A DNA stretch of 64,000 nt, from positions 1 through 64,000 of the forward strand of contig JAGWLO010000007.1 of assembly GCA_028872015.1 (NCBI GenBank), in the 5' to 3' direction. This stretch comes from Burkholderiales bacterium. Lineage in GTDB: Bacteria > Pseudomonadota > Gammaproteobacteria > Burkholderiales > Burkholderiaceae_C. Position 1 is the stretch's first letter; the number at the start of each line of letters is the position of its first letter. This document shows, piece after piece, positions 48,323 through 58,548 of this stretch. The notes beneath the pieces are model-generated. The model made no database searches. It was not told where the DNA came from and worked only from the letters and a program-made list of their open reading frames with translations. Made by a program: the position numbers and the translations under genes.

Positions 48323-49147
48323 TCAGACGATGCGCTCGCCCGGGTTGGTGATCTTGCGCATCGGCTCGTAGCGCGCGCTGGCCACCATCAGCGGGTGCGC
48401 GGCATCGCCACCGTCCCAGCGCGGGTCGTCGATGCCCTCGAACACCTCGCGCAGGCGCTGGCCCCAGGTGCTGTGGATCATCTGGAAATATGGGTTGCGC
48501 TCGTCCATGCAGACATGCTCGTCGCTGTGCAGGCGGCCCTCGCGGTAGACCAGCAGGTCCAGCGGCAGGCCGACGCTGAGGTTGGACTTGAGCGTGCTGT
48601 CCATCGACACCAGCGCGCACTTGGCGGCCTCGTCGAGTTGCGTCGCCGGCGTCAGCACGCGGTCGAGGATGGGCTTGCCGTACTTGCTTTCGCCGGCCTG
48701 GAAGAAGCAGGTCTCGCGCGTGGCCTCGATGAAGTTGCCGGCCGAGTACACCAGGAACAGCCGCATCGCCTCGCCCTTGATCTGGCCGCCGAAGATCATG
48801 CTGGCGTTGAAGTCGACGCCCGCGGTCTTCAGCGACGGGCCGTCCTGCGCGTAGACGCGGCGCACGGTGGCGCCGAGCACGCGCGTGGCGTCGAACATGC
48901 TGGTGGCATTCCAGATCGTGATCGGCTCGCCGGCGCCGCCGTCGATGCGCTCCACCTGCAGCAGCTCGCGGATGCTCTGGCTGATGCTGAGGTTGCCGGC
49001 CGACAGCATCACCATGAAGCGCTCGCCCGGCTGCTCGTAGATCATCATCTTGCGGAAGGTGCTGATCGCGTCCAGGCCCGCGTTGGTGCGCGAGTCCGAA
49101 AGGAACACGAGGCCGGCGTTGAGCCGGATGCCGACGCAGTAGGTCAT
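48323..49147 (-). CDS. Anbu-type proteasome-related peptidase
   Basis: A 274-residue Ntn-hydrolase-fold protein of the Anbu (ancestral beta-subunit) group, a bacterial relative of proteasome beta subunits. It starts [24 protein letters not shown], with Thr directly after Met as potential nucleophile and the conserved SDSRTNAG. Further features are [35 protein letters not shown] (core GGQIKGE) and [25 protein letters not shown]. In many genomes Anbu is linked to circularly permuted ATP-grasp, alpha-E and transglutaminase genes; here it instead follows mutS with a 4-bp overlap. Confidence 0.88.
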   Translation of the reverse strand: MTYCVGIRLNAGLVFLSDSRTNAGLDAISTFRKMMIYEQPGERFMVMLSAGNLSISQSIRELLQVERIDGGAGEPITIWNATSMFDATRVLGATVRRVYAQDGPSLKTAGVDFNASMIFGGQIKGEAMRLFLVYSAGNFIEATRETCFFQAGESKYGKPILDRVLTPATQLDEAAKCALVSMDSTLKSNLSVGLPLDLLVYREGRLHSDEHVCMDERNPYFQMIHSTWGQRLREVFEGIDDPRWDGGDAAHPLMVASARYEPMRKITNPGERIV

Positions 49148-51816
49148 GGCGGGAGCGGGGCGGGGCCGGGGGGCGCCGAGGTTAACAGGCCACGCAACCG
49201 GTACAGCGCCTCCAGCGCCTCGCGCGGGGACAGCCGGTCGGGGTCGATCGCGGCCAGCGCGTGCTCCAGCGCCGAGGGCTCGGTCGCCGGCGCCGGGGCC
49301 GGGGGCGCGGCGAACAGGTCCACCTGGGCCTGGCCGCTCTGTGCCTTCGCCTCCAGCGCCTCCAGCGTGGCCCGCGCCTGCCGGATCAGCGCCGCCGGCA
49401 TGCCGGCCAGCCGCGCCACCTGCACGCCGTAGCTGCGGCTGGCCGGGCCGGGCTCGATCTGGTGCAGGAACACGATGTCGTGCCCGCTCTCCACCGCGCC
49501 CACGTGCAGGTTGATGGCGCGCTCGTGCCGCGCCGGAAATTCGGTGAGCTCGAAGTAGTGGGTGGCGAAGAGGGTGAAGCTGCGGTTGCGGTCGTGCAGC
49601 TGGCTGGCGATGGCGCCGGCCAGCGCCAGGCCGTCGAAGGTGCTGGTGCCGCGGCCGATCTCGTCCATCAGCACCAGGCTGGCCTCGGTGGCGCCGTGCA
49701 CGATGGCGGCCGCCTCGGTCATCTCCAGCATGAACGTACTTTGCGCGTTAGCCAGGTCGTCGGCGGCGCCGATGCGGGTGTGGATGGCGTCGATCGGCCC
49801 CAGCCGGCAGGCCGCGGCCGGCACGTACGAGCCCATCGCCGCCAGCAGCACGATCAGCGCCACCTGGCGCATGAAGGTGCTCTTGCCGCCCATGTTGGGG
49901 CCGGTGATGACGAGCATCCGCGTGCGGGCGTCGAGCCGGCAGTGGTTGGCGATGAAGGCGCCCGGGCCGGCGGTCTCGGCCAGCCGCGCCTCGACCACCG
50001 GGTGCCGGCCGGCCTCGATCGCGATGCAGGGGTAGGGCACGAACTCGGGCCGGCACCAGGCCAGCGTGGATGCGCGCTCGGCCAGCGCGGCCAGCGCGTC
50101 GAGCGCGGCCAGCGAGTGCGCCAGCGCCTGCAGCGCCGGCAGGTGGGGCTGCAGCGCATCGAGCAGCTGCTCGTACAGCCACCGCTCGCGCGCCAGCCCG
50201 CGCTCCTGCGCCGACAGCGCCTGGTCCTCGAAGGTCTTGAGCTCGGGCGTGATGTAGCGCTCGGCGTTCTTCAGCGTCTGCCGCCGCTGGTAGTCGGCCG
50301 GCACCTTGTCCAGGTGCGAGCCGGTGACCTCGATGTAGTAGCCGTGCACGCGGTTGAACTGCACGCGCAGGTTGGGGATGCCGGTGCGGGCGCGCTCGCG
50401 CGCCTCGAGCTCGAGCAGGAAGGCGTCGCCATGCTGCGCCAGGCCGCGCAGCGCGTCGAGCTCGGCGTCGAAGCCGGCGGCGATGACGCCGCCGTCGCGC
50501 AGCAGCGCGGCGGGCTCGAGCGCGATCGCCTGCAGCGCCTGGGCCAGGGCCGCCTCGGGCGCCAGCCCGGCGTGCAGGCGCGCCAGCAGCGGGCTGCCGC
50601 GCGGCGCCACCGCGCGCAGCGCCGGCAGGGTGGCCAGTGTCTCGCGCAGGCCGGCCAGCTCGCGCGGGCGCACCTGGCGCAGCGCGGTGCGGGCGGCGAT
50701 GCGCTCGACATCGCTCACGCCGCGCAGCGCTTCGCGCAGGGGCTCGAACGCCGGGCGGTGGCCGGCGCCCGCTTCGGTCAGGACCGCGATGGCGGCGTGG
50801 CGCTCGCTGGCCGGGCCGCGGTCGCGCGCCGGGTGCGTAAGCCAGTGCCGCAGCAGCCGGCTGCCCATGCCGCAGCGGCAGCTGTCCAGCAGCGACAGCA
50901 GGGTCGGGCGGTCGTCGCCGCGCAGGGTCTGCACCAGTTCGAGGTTGCGGTGCGTGGCCGGCGGCAGCTCGAGCAGTTCGTCCGCGCGTGCCACGCGCAG
51001 GCTGCGCACGTGGCCCAGGGCCCGGCCCTGCGTGTGCTCGGCGTAGCCCAGCAGCGCCGCGGCCGCGGCGTGCCCGGCGGCGAGGGCCTGCGCGTTGAAG
51101 CCGGCCAGCGTGGCCACCTGCAGCTGCTCGCGCAGCTTGCGCTCGCCCAGGGCGCTGTCGAACTGCCAGGCCGGGCGCGCGGTGCGCGCGGCCCGCGCCT
51201 GCGCCAGCGCCGCGGGCAGCGCGCCGCCGTCGTGCAGGATCTCGGCCGGCGCCAGCCGCGCCAGCCAGCCCGGCAGTTCACGCTCGCTGCATTCGGCCAG
51301 GCCGAGCTCGCCGCTGGCCAGCGCCAGCCAGGCCAGGCCCCACACGGTGCCGTCCGGGGTGGCGGCCGCGCCGCGTGCGCGGCGTGGGTGCACCGCCAGC
51401 AGCAGGGTGTCGGCGCGCTCGGCCAGCAGCTCGCTGTCGGTGACCGTGCCGGGCGTCACCACGCGCACCACCTTGCGCTCGACCGGGCCCTTGGCGGTGG
51501 CGACATCGCCCACCTGCTCGGCCACCGCCACCGCCTCGCCCAGCTTGAGCAGCCGGGCCAGGTAGCTCTCGGCCGCGTGCACCGGCACGCCGGCCATCAC
51601 CACCGGCTGGCCGGCGCTGTGGCCACGCGTGGTGAGCGTGATGTCGAGCAGCCGGTTCGCCTTGCGCGCGTCGTCGAAGAACAGCTCGTAGAAATCGCCC
51701 ATCCGGTAGAACACCAGCGTGTCCGGATGCTGGGCCTTGATGCGCAGGTACTGCTGCATCATCGGCGTGTGGGCGCCGAGGTCGGGCGGCGGCGGGACGG
51801 CAGGCTCTGCGGGCAT
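49144..51816 (-). CDS. mutS: DNA mismatch repair protein MutS
   Basis: Mismatch-recognition ATPase, 890 residues. Domain I has the mismatch-wedging F-x-E motif ([15 protein letters not shown], about 36-50); connector, lever and clamp regions follow, including [20 protein letters not shown] (core YYIEVTGSH). The ATPase domain shows Walker [15 protein letters not shown] (about 640-655), the STFMLEM region, [16 protein letters not shown] and ATHYFELTE. The C-terminal helix-turn-helix and tail are intact. Upstream of the start lie 108 bp of apparent non-coding DNA before the MHS transporter stop. Confidence 0.98.
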   Translation of the reverse strand: MPAEPAVPPPPDLGAHTPMMQQYLRIKAQHPDTLVFYRMGDFYELFFDDARKANRLLDITLTTRGHSAGQPVVMAGVPVHAAESYLARLLKLGEAVAVAEQVGDVATAKGPVERKVVRVVTPGTVTDSELLAERADTLLLAVHPRRARGAAATPDGTVWGLAWLALASGELGLAECSERELPGWLARLAPAEILHDGGALPAALAQARAARTARPAWQFDSALGERKLREQLQVATLAGFNAQALAAGHAAAAALLGYAEHTQGRALGHVRSLRVARADELLELPPATHRNLELVQTLRGDDRPTLLSLLDSCRCGMGSRLLRHWLTHPARDRGPASERHAAIAVLTEAGAGHRPAFEPLREALRGVSDVERIAARTALRQVRPRELAGLRETLATLPALRAVAPRGSPLLARLHAGLAPEAALAQALQAIALEPAALLRDGGVIAAGFDAELDALRGLAQHGDAFLLELEARERARTGIPNLRVQFNRVHGYYIEVTGSHLDKVPADYQRRQTLKNAERYITPELKTFEDQALSAQERGLARERWLYEQLLDALQPHLPALQALAHSLAALDALAALAERASTLAWCRPEFVPYPCIAIEAGRHPVVEARLAETAGPGAFIANHCRLDARTRMLVITGPNMGGKSTFMRQVALIVLLAAMGSYVPAAACRLGPIDAIHTRIGAADDLANAQSTFMLEMTEAAAIVHGATEASLVLMDEIGRGTSTFDGLALAGAIASQLHDRNRSFTLFATHYFELTEFPARHERAINLHVGAVESGHDIVFLHQIEPGPASRSYGVQVARLAGMPAALIRQARATLEALEAKAQSGQAQVDLFAAPPAPAPATEPSALEHALAAIDPDRLSPREALEALYRLRGLLTSAPPGPAPLPP

Positions 51817-51924
51817 GGGGGCTTCGGGCGGGACGGCGCAGGCCGTCGGCCCGCGCGCAGCCCGGATCTTAGGGGCCGGGGCCGCCGGCGGCCCGCGCGC
51901 GCCGACGCCCTGCCGTGCTTGCCT

Positions 51925-53601
51925 TCAGTCCTTGGCGTAGATGTCCACGTCCTTGGTCTCGCGCACGAACAGCATGCCGATGACGAAGGTGGCCGACGCG
52001 ATGATGATCGGGTACCACAGGCCGTTGTACATGTTGCCGGTCTGGGCCACGATGGCGAAGGCCGTGGTGGGCAGCAGGCCGCCGAACCAGCCGTTGCCGA
52101 TGTGGTACGGCAGGCTCATCGAGGTGTAGCGGATGCGCGTGGGGAACAGCTCCACCAGCATCGCCGCGATCGGCCCGTAGACCATCGTGACGTAGATCAC
52201 CAGCACCACCAGGATGGCGATGATCAGCGGCTTGTTCATCTTCGCCGGGTCGGCCTGGGCCGGGTAGCCGGCCGCCTTCAGCGCATCGGTCACCGATTTC
52301 TTGAACGCCGCCTCCTTGGCCTTCACCTCGGCCGGCGGCAGGCCCTGGGCGGTGAAGCTGGTGATGACGGTCTGGCCCACCGTGATGGTGGCCGGCGTTC
52401 CGGGTGCGACGGCCTGGTTGTCGTAGCTCACCGAGCCGGCGGCCAGCAGCTGCTTGGCGACGTCGCACGAGCTCGTGAACTTGACGGTGCCGGTGGGGTT
52501 GAACTGGAACGAGCACTCGGCCGGGTCGGCGTGCACCAGCACCTTGTTCTTGGCCTGCGCCGCGGCCAGGTCGGGGTTGGCGGCCTGGGCCAGCGCCGTG
52601 AACAGCGGGAAGTACGTCAGCGCGGCCAGCAGGCAGCCGGCCATGATGATCGGCTTGCGGCCGATCTTGTCCGACAGTGCGCCGAAGACGATGAAGAACG
52701 GCGTGCCGATCAGCAGCGAGACCGCGATCATGATGTTGGCCGTGGCGCCGTCGACCTTCAGCGACTGGGTCAGGAAGAACAGGGCGTAGAACTGCCCCGT
52801 GTACCAGACCACGGCCTGGCCGGCGGTCAGGCCCACCAGCGCCAGGATCACGATCTTCAGGTTCTTCCACTGGCCGAACGACTCGGTCAGGGGCGCCTTC
52901 GAGGTCCGGCCCTCGGACTTCATCTTCTGGAAGGCGGGCGACTCGTTCATGCTCAGGCGGATCCAGACGCTCACGGCCAGCAGCACGATCGAGACGATGA
53001 AGGGCACGCGCCAGCCCCATTCGGCGAAGGCGGCCTCGCCGGTCAGGGTGCGGGTGCCCAGGATCACCATCAGCGACAGGAACAGCCCCAGCGTGGCGGT
53101 GGTCTGGATCCACGAGGTGTAGGCGCCGCGCTTGCCGTGCGGTGCGTGCTCGGCCACGTAGGTGGCGGCCCCGCCGTACTCGCCGCCGAGCGCCAGGCCT
53201 TGCAGCAGGCGCAGCGCGATCAGGATGATCGGTGCCGCCGCGCCCCAGCTGGCGTAGCTGGGCAGGATGCCGACGATGAAGGTCGACAGGCCCATGATCA
53301 GGATCGTGACCAGGAAGGTGTACTTGCGCCCGATCATGTCGCCCAGGCGCCCGAAGAAGATGGCACCGAAGGGGCGGACGATGAAGCCGGCGGCAAAGGC
53401 CAGCAGCGCGAAGATGAAGGCCGAGCCCGCGTCGAGCCCGGCGAAGAACTGCTTGGCGATGATGGCCGCCAGCGATCCGTAAAGGTAGAAGTCGTACCAC
53501 TCGAACACGGTGCCCAGCGACGAGGCGAAGATGACCTTCTTCTCTTCGCGGGTCATGGGACGGGCGGGCGCGCCGGGGCCCCCCTGCAGCACTGCAGCCA
53601 T
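51925..53601 (-). CDS. MHS-family MFS transporter with a large periplasmic insertion
   Basis: A 558-residue major-facilitator protein of the metabolite:H+ symporter group: ASSLGTVFEWYDFYLYGSLA opens helix 1, then GAIFFGRLGDMIGRKYTF (loop 2-3 signature), RLLQGLALGGEYGGAATYVAE and FGALSDKIGRKPIIMAGC. About 110 extra residues (about 360-470, DLAAAQAKNK to PAKMNK) are inserted between helices and contain two Cys. That insertion is known in a subgroup of these transporters. Substrates of the family include dicarboxylates, proline/betaine and aromatic acids; this one's is unknown. ATG 53601 follows a GGAGACACC ribosome-binding site. Confidence 0.92.
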   Translation of the reverse strand: MAAVLQGGPGAPARPMTREEKKVIFASSLGTVFEWYDFYLYGSLAAIIAKQFFAGLDAGSAFIFALLAFAAGFIVRPFGAIFFGRLGDMIGRKYTFLVTILIMGLSTFIVGILPSYASWGAAAPIILIALRLLQGLALGGEYGGAATYVAEHAPHGKRGAYTSWIQTTATLGLFLSLMVILGTRTLTGEAAFAEWGWRVPFIVSIVLLAVSVWIRLSMNESPAFQKMKSEGRTSKAPLTESFGQWKNLKIVILALVGLTAGQAVVWYTGQFYALFFLTQSLKVDGATANIMIAVSLLIGTPFFIVFGALSDKIGRKPIIMAGCLLAALTYFPLFTALAQAANPDLAAAQAKNKVLVHADPAECSFQFNPTGTVKFTSSCDVAKQLLAAGSVSYDNQAVAPGTPATITVGQTVITSFTAQGLPPAEVKAKEAAFKKSVTDALKAAGYPAQADPAKMNKPLIIAILVVLVIYVTMVYGPIAAMLVELFPTRIRYTSMSLPYHIGNGWFGGLLPTTAFAIVAQTGNMYNGLWYPIIIASATFVIGMLFVRETKDVDIYAKD

Positions 53602-53752
53602 GGTGTCTCCTCGATGTTGGAATGCCGTCCGCTGAAGACGGCCGGTGGCGGCAGAGTAGAGGCCGAGCCTGACCGTGCTCTGACAGCAATGCTGCCGCGG
53701 GCGCCTGTTTCGCCCGTACTTACCCTGGCTGGCGCCGCGGCATGATCGCGGG

Positions 53753-55291
53753 ATGCACGCACCTCGATCTCCGCACCGCGCGGCTTTCGCCGCAGCGCCG
53801 ACCTGGACGGCCCGCGCCCTGGCCCTGGCGACGACCCTGGCCTGCGCTTTCGGCGGCGCGGCGCGCGCGCAGCCGGGCGGCCTGGCGCCGCAGGCCATCG
53901 CCACGCGCACCAGCCTCGGTGTCGAGACCTTGCGCCTGCCGCAGGGCGAGTCCCTGGGATTGCTGGGCGCTACGCTGTTGTTCGAGGTGGGCGACGGCTG
54001 GGCCCTGGGCCCGGCGCTGTATGGCGCGGCCAGCGGCCGGCGCGGCGGCTTTTTCGTCGGCGGGGTCGAGTTGCAGCGGCGCTGGACCCTCGGCCCCGGC
54101 CTGTGGGCCGTGACGGGCCTGTACGCCGGTGGGGGCGGCGGTGCCGCGGCGCCCGTGGGCGGCGGGCTGATGCTGCGGCCGGCCGTCAGCCTGCTGCACG
54201 ATGTGGGGCCGGCGCTGGCGCTCGGGTTGTCGTGGTCGTCGGTGCGATTCCCCAGCGGACAGATCGGCAGCCGGCAGCTTGGCGCGGTGGCGGTCTGGCG
54301 CGGCGACTTCGGCTATGTCGACGCCGCCGCCGGCACGCCGGTGGCGGCCGGGGCGCCTTCCAGCGGCCTGGGCTTCGACCGCATGGCGGCCACGTTGTCC
54401 GTCGTGCGCCTGGACGGCGCCCCGGCGCGCCGGATCGGCCTGGTGGGCGTGCGCGCCGAGCGCCGGCCCGACGCCGCGGGCCTGCGCTGGGGGCTGGAGG
54501 CCGCGGCCGCCGCCAGGGGCGACGCCGCCGGCTACATGGAAGTGCTGGGTGGGGCTGCGCTGGAAGCGGCGCCGCTGCCGCACTGGCTGCCGCAGTGGCG
54601 GGTGGGCCTGCGGGCGGCGGTGGGTCTGGGTGGGGGCGGCGCGGTGCCCACCGGCGGCGGCGCGCTGGCGCGGCTGACGGGCCTGACCGAATGGCGGTTC
54701 GCGCCGGGCTGGGCGGTCGGGGCCGAGGCCGGCTGGCTGCGCAGCGCCCATGCCGGCGCCGGCCTGCGCGCGCGCCAGGCACAGCTGTGGCTGGCGGCCG
54801 ACCTCGATCCGCCCGCTGGCGCCGGCAGCGCCCAGGTCGTGCGCACCGAGTGGGTCGCCTCCTTGCAGGACCACCCCCGCGTGCGGCGCGGCGACGGCCG
54901 GCGTGCGCCGCTGCAGACCGTGGGCCTGGCGCTGAACCGCTATCTCGGCCCGCACCTGTACCTCAGCGGGCAGGCGCACAGCGCCTACGCCGGCGGCGCC
55001 GGCGCCTACTCGGTGGGACTGATCGGCCTGGGCTTGGCCACCGATGCCGCCGCGCGCTGGCGCGTCGGCGCCGAGGCGTTGGCCGGCGCTGCCGGTGGCG
55101 GCGGCGTGGCCACCGCGGGCGGGGCCCTGGCGCAGGCGCAGGTCTGGGCGAGCTGGCGCGCGGATGCCACCGACCCCTGGGGCGGCGCGTGGCGCGCGGG
55201 CCTGGGCCTGACGCGCGCGCACCGCGGTGGCGGCACTTCGCCGCTGGCCGAGATCGCCTACAGCCGGCCCTTCGGCAGCGTCGGGCGCTGA
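53753..55291 (+). CDS. Exported, probably beta-barrel outer-membrane protein of unknown family
   Basis: A 512-residue protein with a signal peptide (about 15-40, ending ARA-QP). The rest has no cytoplasmic-type motif but many amphipathic beta-strands with Gly/aromatic turns, for example ALGPALYGAASGRRGGFFVG, GLWAVTGLYAGGGG, WRFAPGWAVGAEAGWLR and HLYLSGQAHSAYAGG. It finishes in AEIAYSRPFGSVGR. Composition is very Ala/Gly-rich. The pattern suggests a large outer-membrane barrel, perhaps partnering a secretion or polysaccharide system, but none is adjacent. It is divergent from the MHS transporter and convergent with suhB. Confidence 0.65.
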   Translation: MHAPRSPHRAAFAAAPTWTARALALATTLACAFGGAARAQPGGLAPQAIATRTSLGVETLRLPQGESLGLLGATLLFEVGDGWALGPALYGAASGRRGGFFVGGVELQRRWTLGPGLWAVTGLYAGGGGGAAAPVGGGLMLRPAVSLLHDVGPALALGLSWSSVRFPSGQIGSRQLGAVAVWRGDFGYVDAAAGTPVAAGAPSSGLGFDRMAATLSVVRLDGAPARRIGLVGVRAERRPDAAGLRWGLEAAAAARGDAAGYMEVLGGAALEAAPLPHWLPQWRVGLRAAVGLGGGGAVPTGGGALARLTGLTEWRFAPGWAVGAEAGWLRSAHAGAGLRARQAQLWLAADLDPPAGAGSAQVVRTEWVASLQDHPRVRRGDGRRAPLQTVGLALNRYLGPHLYLSGQAHSAYAGGAGAYSVGLIGLGLATDAAARWRVGAEALAGAAGGGGVATAGGALAQAQVWASWRADATDPWGGAWRAGLGLTRAHRGGGTSPLAEIAYSRPFGSVGR

Positions 55292-55317
55292 GCGGCGCGG
55301 TACCGGCACCGTGCCGC
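55292..55317. terminator. Hairpin between convergent genes
   Basis: A 10-bp stem with one G-T wobble (55292-55301 with 55308-55317) and loop ACCGGC sits directly after the barrel-protein stop codon and before the suhB stop. It could terminate either strand. No T-run is present. Confidence 0.5.
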
Positions 55318-55332
55318 CTGGGGGCCGCCCGG

Positions 55333-56244
55333 TCAGGCCTTGCGCACCCGCAGCGGCGTTCGCGGGGCGGGTGCAGCGGGCAAGTCCTCGGCCTCGGTGT
55401 CGGCTGCCGCAGGGGTGGCTGCATCCGCTTCGGCCGCAGTGGCGCGTGAATACGGCGCCAGCATCTGCACCAGCTGACCGTAGATCTTCGGGTTGCCGGC
55501 CACCAGCTCGCGCTGGAACAGGAAATCGGCCTCGCCCGTGAAGTTGCCCACCAGGCCGCCGGCCTCGGTGACGATGAGCGAGCCAGCGGCCAGGTCCCAG
55601 GGCTGCAGGCCGCTCTCGAAGAAGCCGTCGTAGTAGCCGGCGGCCACGTAGCACAGGTCGAGCGCGGCCGCCCCCGGGCGACGCAGGCCGGCGCACTGCT
55701 GCATCACCGCTTCGAACATCTTCAGGTAGCGCTGGAAGTTGTCGCCGCGGCGGAAGGGGAACCCGGTGCCGATGAGCGCATCGCCCATGCGCGTGCGCTT
55801 GGACACGCGCAGCCGCCGATCGTTGAGGAAGGCGCCGCGCCCGCGCGAGGCGAAGAACAGGTCGTTGCGGGTGGGGTCGTACACCACCGCCTGCTGCACC
55901 ACGTCGCGGTGGGCGAGTGCGATCGAGACGGCGTAGACCGGGAACCCGTGCAGGAAGTTGGTGGTGCCGTCCAGCGGGTCGATGATCCAGGTGAACTCGC
56001 TGTGACGCGCGCCGTGCTCGCGGCCCGACTCTTCGGCCAGGATGGCGTGGCCCGGGTAGGCCTCGAGCAGGGTGCGGATGATGATGTCCTCGGCCGCGCG
56101 GTCGACTTCGGAGACGAAGTCGTTGGGGCCCTTGCGGCCGACCTTGAGCAGGTCGAGATCGAGTGCCGCGCGGTTGATGATCGCCCCCGCCGAGCGGGCC
56201 GCCTTGACGGCGGTGTTGAGCATGGGGTGCAGGGCTTGCGACAT
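55333..56244 (-). CDS. suhB: Inositol-1-monophosphatase family protein SuhB
   Basis: Mg-dependent phosphatase, also a ribosomal RNA transcription antitermination partner in proteobacteria. The 303-residue protein has LAEESG, the metal motif [27 protein letters not shown]-like (here [12 protein letters not shown]), [11 protein letters not shown]-like (here [11 protein letters not shown]) and [15 protein letters not shown]. The C-terminal ~35 residues form an Ala/Pro/Glu-rich tail longer than usual. ATG 56244 begins [17 protein letters not shown], the standard start; the longer upstream frame is antisense to trmJ and its promoter. Confidence 0.95.
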   Translation of the reverse strand: MSQALHPMLNTAVKAARSAGAIINRAALDLDLLKVGRKGPNDFVSEVDRAAEDIIIRTLLEAYPGHAILAEESGREHGARHSEFTWIIDPLDGTTNFLHGFPVYAVSIALAHRDVVQQAVVYDPTRNDLFFASRGRGAFLNDRRLRVSKRTRMGDALIGTGFPFRRGDNFQRYLKMFEAVMQQCAGLRRPGAAALDLCYVAAGYYDGFFESGLQPWDLAAGSLIVTEAGGLVGNFTGEADFLFQRELVAGNPKIYGQLVQMLAPYSRATAAEADAATPAAADTEAEDLPAAPAPRTPLRVRKA

Positions 56245-56372
56245 GGGCAGGGTGGGCTGCGGGCGCAGCGCGATCGAAGGGCGGCGATGAGGGTAAAGAG
56301 CAGAGCGCCGGGTGCGACGAGAATCGTGCCGCCCGGGCCCCGAGTTTAACGGGGTAGCCCCGCCGCACCGCG

Positions 56373-57155
56373 ATGACCCCCCCCGACGCCGCCGCCGACC
56401 GCACTGCCGACCGCTCGCCCGAGCACACCCCCGGGCGCACGCGCTTCGTGCTGGTGGGGACCAGCCATGCCGGCAACGTGGGCGCCGCGGCACGGGCGAT
56501 CCGGGTGATGGGCTTCGGCGAGCTGGTGCTGGTGCAGCCGCGCTGGCCCGATGTGGCGCAGCGCGAGGAGGCACTGGCGATGGCCAGCGGCGCCACCGAC
56601 GTGCTGGCCGCGGCGCGCGTGGTGGCCTCGCTGCCCGAAGCCCTGGACGGCATCAGCTGGGCCTGTGCCACGGCGATGACGCCGCGCGACTTCGGCCCGC
56701 CCACCTGGGCCCCGCGCGCGCACTTCGAGGCCCTGGCGGCCGGCCCGCACCGCGTGGCCTTCGTCTTCGGCCCCGAGCGCACGGGGCTGGCCAACGAGGA
56801 TGTGTACCGCTGCCACGCCTGCCTCTCGATTCCCGCCGACCCGGCCTACGGCTCGCTGAACCTGGCGCAGGCGGTGCAGCTGATCGCGTACGAGTGGCGC
56901 CAGGCGCTGGGCGGCTTTGCGGTGACGCCGCGCACGGCCGACCCGGCGCTGGCCGACGCCCGGGCCATCGCCGGGCTGCTGGCGCATTGGCAGCAGGCGC
57001 TGGTGACCATCGGCTTTCTCGACCCGGCAGCGCCGAAGAAGCTGCTGCCGCGCCTGAACCAGTTGCTCAACCGCGCCCAGCTGACCTCCGAAGAGCTGCA
57101 CATTCTGCGCGGCATCGCACGGGCGATCGAAACGCTGCCCCGTGCGCGCGGCTGA
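56373..57155 (+). CDS. trmJ: tRNA (cytidine/uridine-2'-O-)-methyltransferase TrmJ
   Basis: SpoU-class (SPOUT) methyltransferase that modifies the ribose of residue 32 in tRNAs. The 260 residues show motif 1 [20 protein letters not shown], motif 2 [18 protein letters not shown] and motif 3 [22 protein letters not shown]. The TrmJ C-terminal extension follows ([26 protein letters not shown]). About the first 20 residues are low-complexity Asp/Ala/Thr-rich. It is divergent from suhB, and the gap carries their promoters. cysE follows after 24 bp. Confidence 0.94.
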   Translation: MTPPDAAADRTADRSPEHTPGRTRFVLVGTSHAGNVGAAARAIRVMGFGELVLVQPRWPDVAQREEALAMASGATDVLAAARVVASLPEALDGISWACATAMTPRDFGPPTWAPRAHFEALAAGPHRVAFVFGPERTGLANEDVYRCHACLSIPADPAYGSLNLAQAVQLIAYEWRQALGGFAVTPRTADPALADARAIAGLLAHWQQALVTIGFLDPAAPKKLLPRLNQLLNRAQLTSEELHILRGIARAIETLPRARG

Positions 57156-57166
57156 TCGGTCGCCGC

Positions 57167-57172
57167 TACACT
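57167..57172 (+). promoter_or_regulatory. Possible -10 element of cysE
   Basis: TACACT ends 7 nt before ATG 57180, with no Shine-Dalgarno sequence between. The layout resembles the leaderless-looking starts of queG and copA in this window. Confidence 0.4.
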
Positions 57173-57179
57173 GGACTGC

Positions 57180-57959
57180 ATGTTCAGCCGCCTGCGTGAA
57201 GACGTCGCCTGCATCCTCGAGCGCGACCCCGCTGCCCGCTCCACCTGGGAGGTGCTCACCTGCTACCCGGGCCTGCATGCGCTGGTGCTGCACCGGCGTG
57301 CACACTGGTGCCGGCAGCACGGGCTGCACTGGCTGGCGCGCTTCATCTCGCAGCTGGCGCGCTTTCTCACCGGCATCGAGATCCACCCCGGCGCCACCAT
57401 CGGCCGCCGCGTCTTCATCGACCACGGCATGGGGGTCGTCGTCGGCGAGACGGCCGAGATCGGCGACGACTGCACCATCTACCAGGGCGTGACGCTGGGC
57501 GGCACGGCGCTGGTCAAGGGCGCGAAGCGCCACCCCACGCTCGGCCGCGGCGTCATCGTCGGCGCCAACTCGCAGGTGCTCGGCGGCTTCACGGTGGGCG
57601 ACGGCGCGCGCATCGGCTCCAGCGCGGTCGTCGTCAAGCCAGTGCCGCCCGGGGCCACCGCGGTGGGGAACCCGGCGCGCATCATCCTGGCCGATGTCGA
57701 TGTCGCGCGCGAGGCCGCGGCGGCGAAGATGGGCTTCTCGGCCTACGGCGTGACGCTGGGCGACGACCCGGTGTCGCAGGCGATGAAGGGCCTGATCGAC
57801 AATGCCTCGGGCCACGAGCACCAGATCGCGATGCTGTGGCAGGCGATCGAGAAGCTCTCGCAGCGCGCGCGCGAGCTGCCGGCCGGCGATTGCGTGCCGC
57901 AGGATGCGCAGACCACCGAGTGTTTCGACGCCGAGCGGCTGAACCGGCTCGTCAAGTAG
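57180..57959 (+). CDS. cysE: Serine O-acetyltransferase
   Basis: Makes O-acetylserine from serine and acetyl-CoA for cysteine synthesis. The 259-residue protein has a short N-terminal helical domain ([22 protein letters not shown]) and a left-handed beta-helix. Family words are [26 protein letters not shown] (core [19 protein letters not shown]-type), [18 protein letters not shown] and [18 protein letters not shown]. The short N-terminus is that of the NifP/short SAT type. A tail of ~60 residues beyond the usual C-terminus (to RLVK) is helical. It is convergent with mog, overlapping by 8 bp. Confidence 0.95.
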   Translation: MFSRLREDVACILERDPAARSTWEVLTCYPGLHALVLHRRAHWCRQHGLHWLARFISQLARFLTGIEIHPGATIGRRVFIDHGMGVVVGETAEIGDDCTIYQGVTLGGTALVKGAKRHPTLGRGVIVGANSQVLGGFTVGDGARIGSSAVVVKPVPPGATAVGNPARIILADVDVAREAAAAKMGFSAYGVTLGDDPVSQAMKGLIDNASGHEHQIAMLWQAIEKLSQRARELPAGDCVPQDAQTTECFDAERLNRLVK

Positions 57960-58548
57960 CGGCCGGCGGCGCCCGCAGGGCCGACTTGGGCCGGAACGCC
58001 TTGCACACGGCGTCGTCCGTCTCGAGGTAGGGCCCGCCGACGAGGTCGATGCAGTAGGGCACCGCGGCGAAGATGCCCGGCACTGGCGGCGTGGCCTGCG
58101 GCAGGCCCTGCAGGGTCTCGGCAATGGCCTTCGGCTGCCCGGGCAGGTTGACGATCAGCGCCCGGCCCCGGATCACCGCCACCTGGCGCGACAGGATCGC
58201 CGTGGGCACGAAGGCCAGGCTGATCTGCCGCATCTGCTCGCCAAAACCCGGCATCACCTTGTCGGCCACCGCCAGCGTGGCCTCAGGCGTCACGTCGCGC
58301 GGCGCCGGGCCGGTGCCGCCGGTGGTGACGACGAGATCGCAGCGCATCGTGTCCACCAGCTCGCGCAGCACGGCGCTGATGCCCGCCTGCTCGTCGGGGA
58401 TCAGGCGCTCGTGCCACTCGATCGGGTTGCGCAGTGCGCGGCCCAGCCAGTCCTTCAGCGCTGGCAGGCCCTGGTCGGCGTAGATACCGCCGGCGGCGCG
58501 GTCGCTGATCGAGACCACGCCGATGCGGACCGGGTCGAAAGCGCTCAT
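57952..58548 (-). CDS. mog: Molybdopterin adenylyltransferase (Mog/MoaB family)
   Basis: Activates molybdopterin with ATP for molybdenum insertion. The 198 residues include [63 protein letters not shown] (core PTAILSRQ) and [15 protein letters not shown]. The usual Mog fold is complete. The start overlaps the darP stop (ATGA), so the two genes are cotranscribed. The 3' end overlaps the convergent cysE gene. Confidence 0.94.
   Translation of the reverse strand: MSAFDPVRIGVVSISDRAAGGIYADQGLPALKDWLGRALRNPIEWHERLIPDEQAGISAVLRELVDTMRCDLVVTTGGTGPAPRDVTPEATLAVADKVMPGFGEQMRQISLAFVPTAILSRQVAVIRGRALIVNLPGQPKAIAETLQGLPQATPPVPGIFAAVPYCIDLVGGPYLETDDAVCKAFRPKSALRAPPAAT

Noticed and set aside
49261-53745. 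A 1494-codon plus-strand open frame opposite mutS and the MHS transporter
   Set aside because: It is antisense to two well-defined genes, with low-complexity Arg/Ala/Gly composition and no domain. High GC content makes such shadows common.
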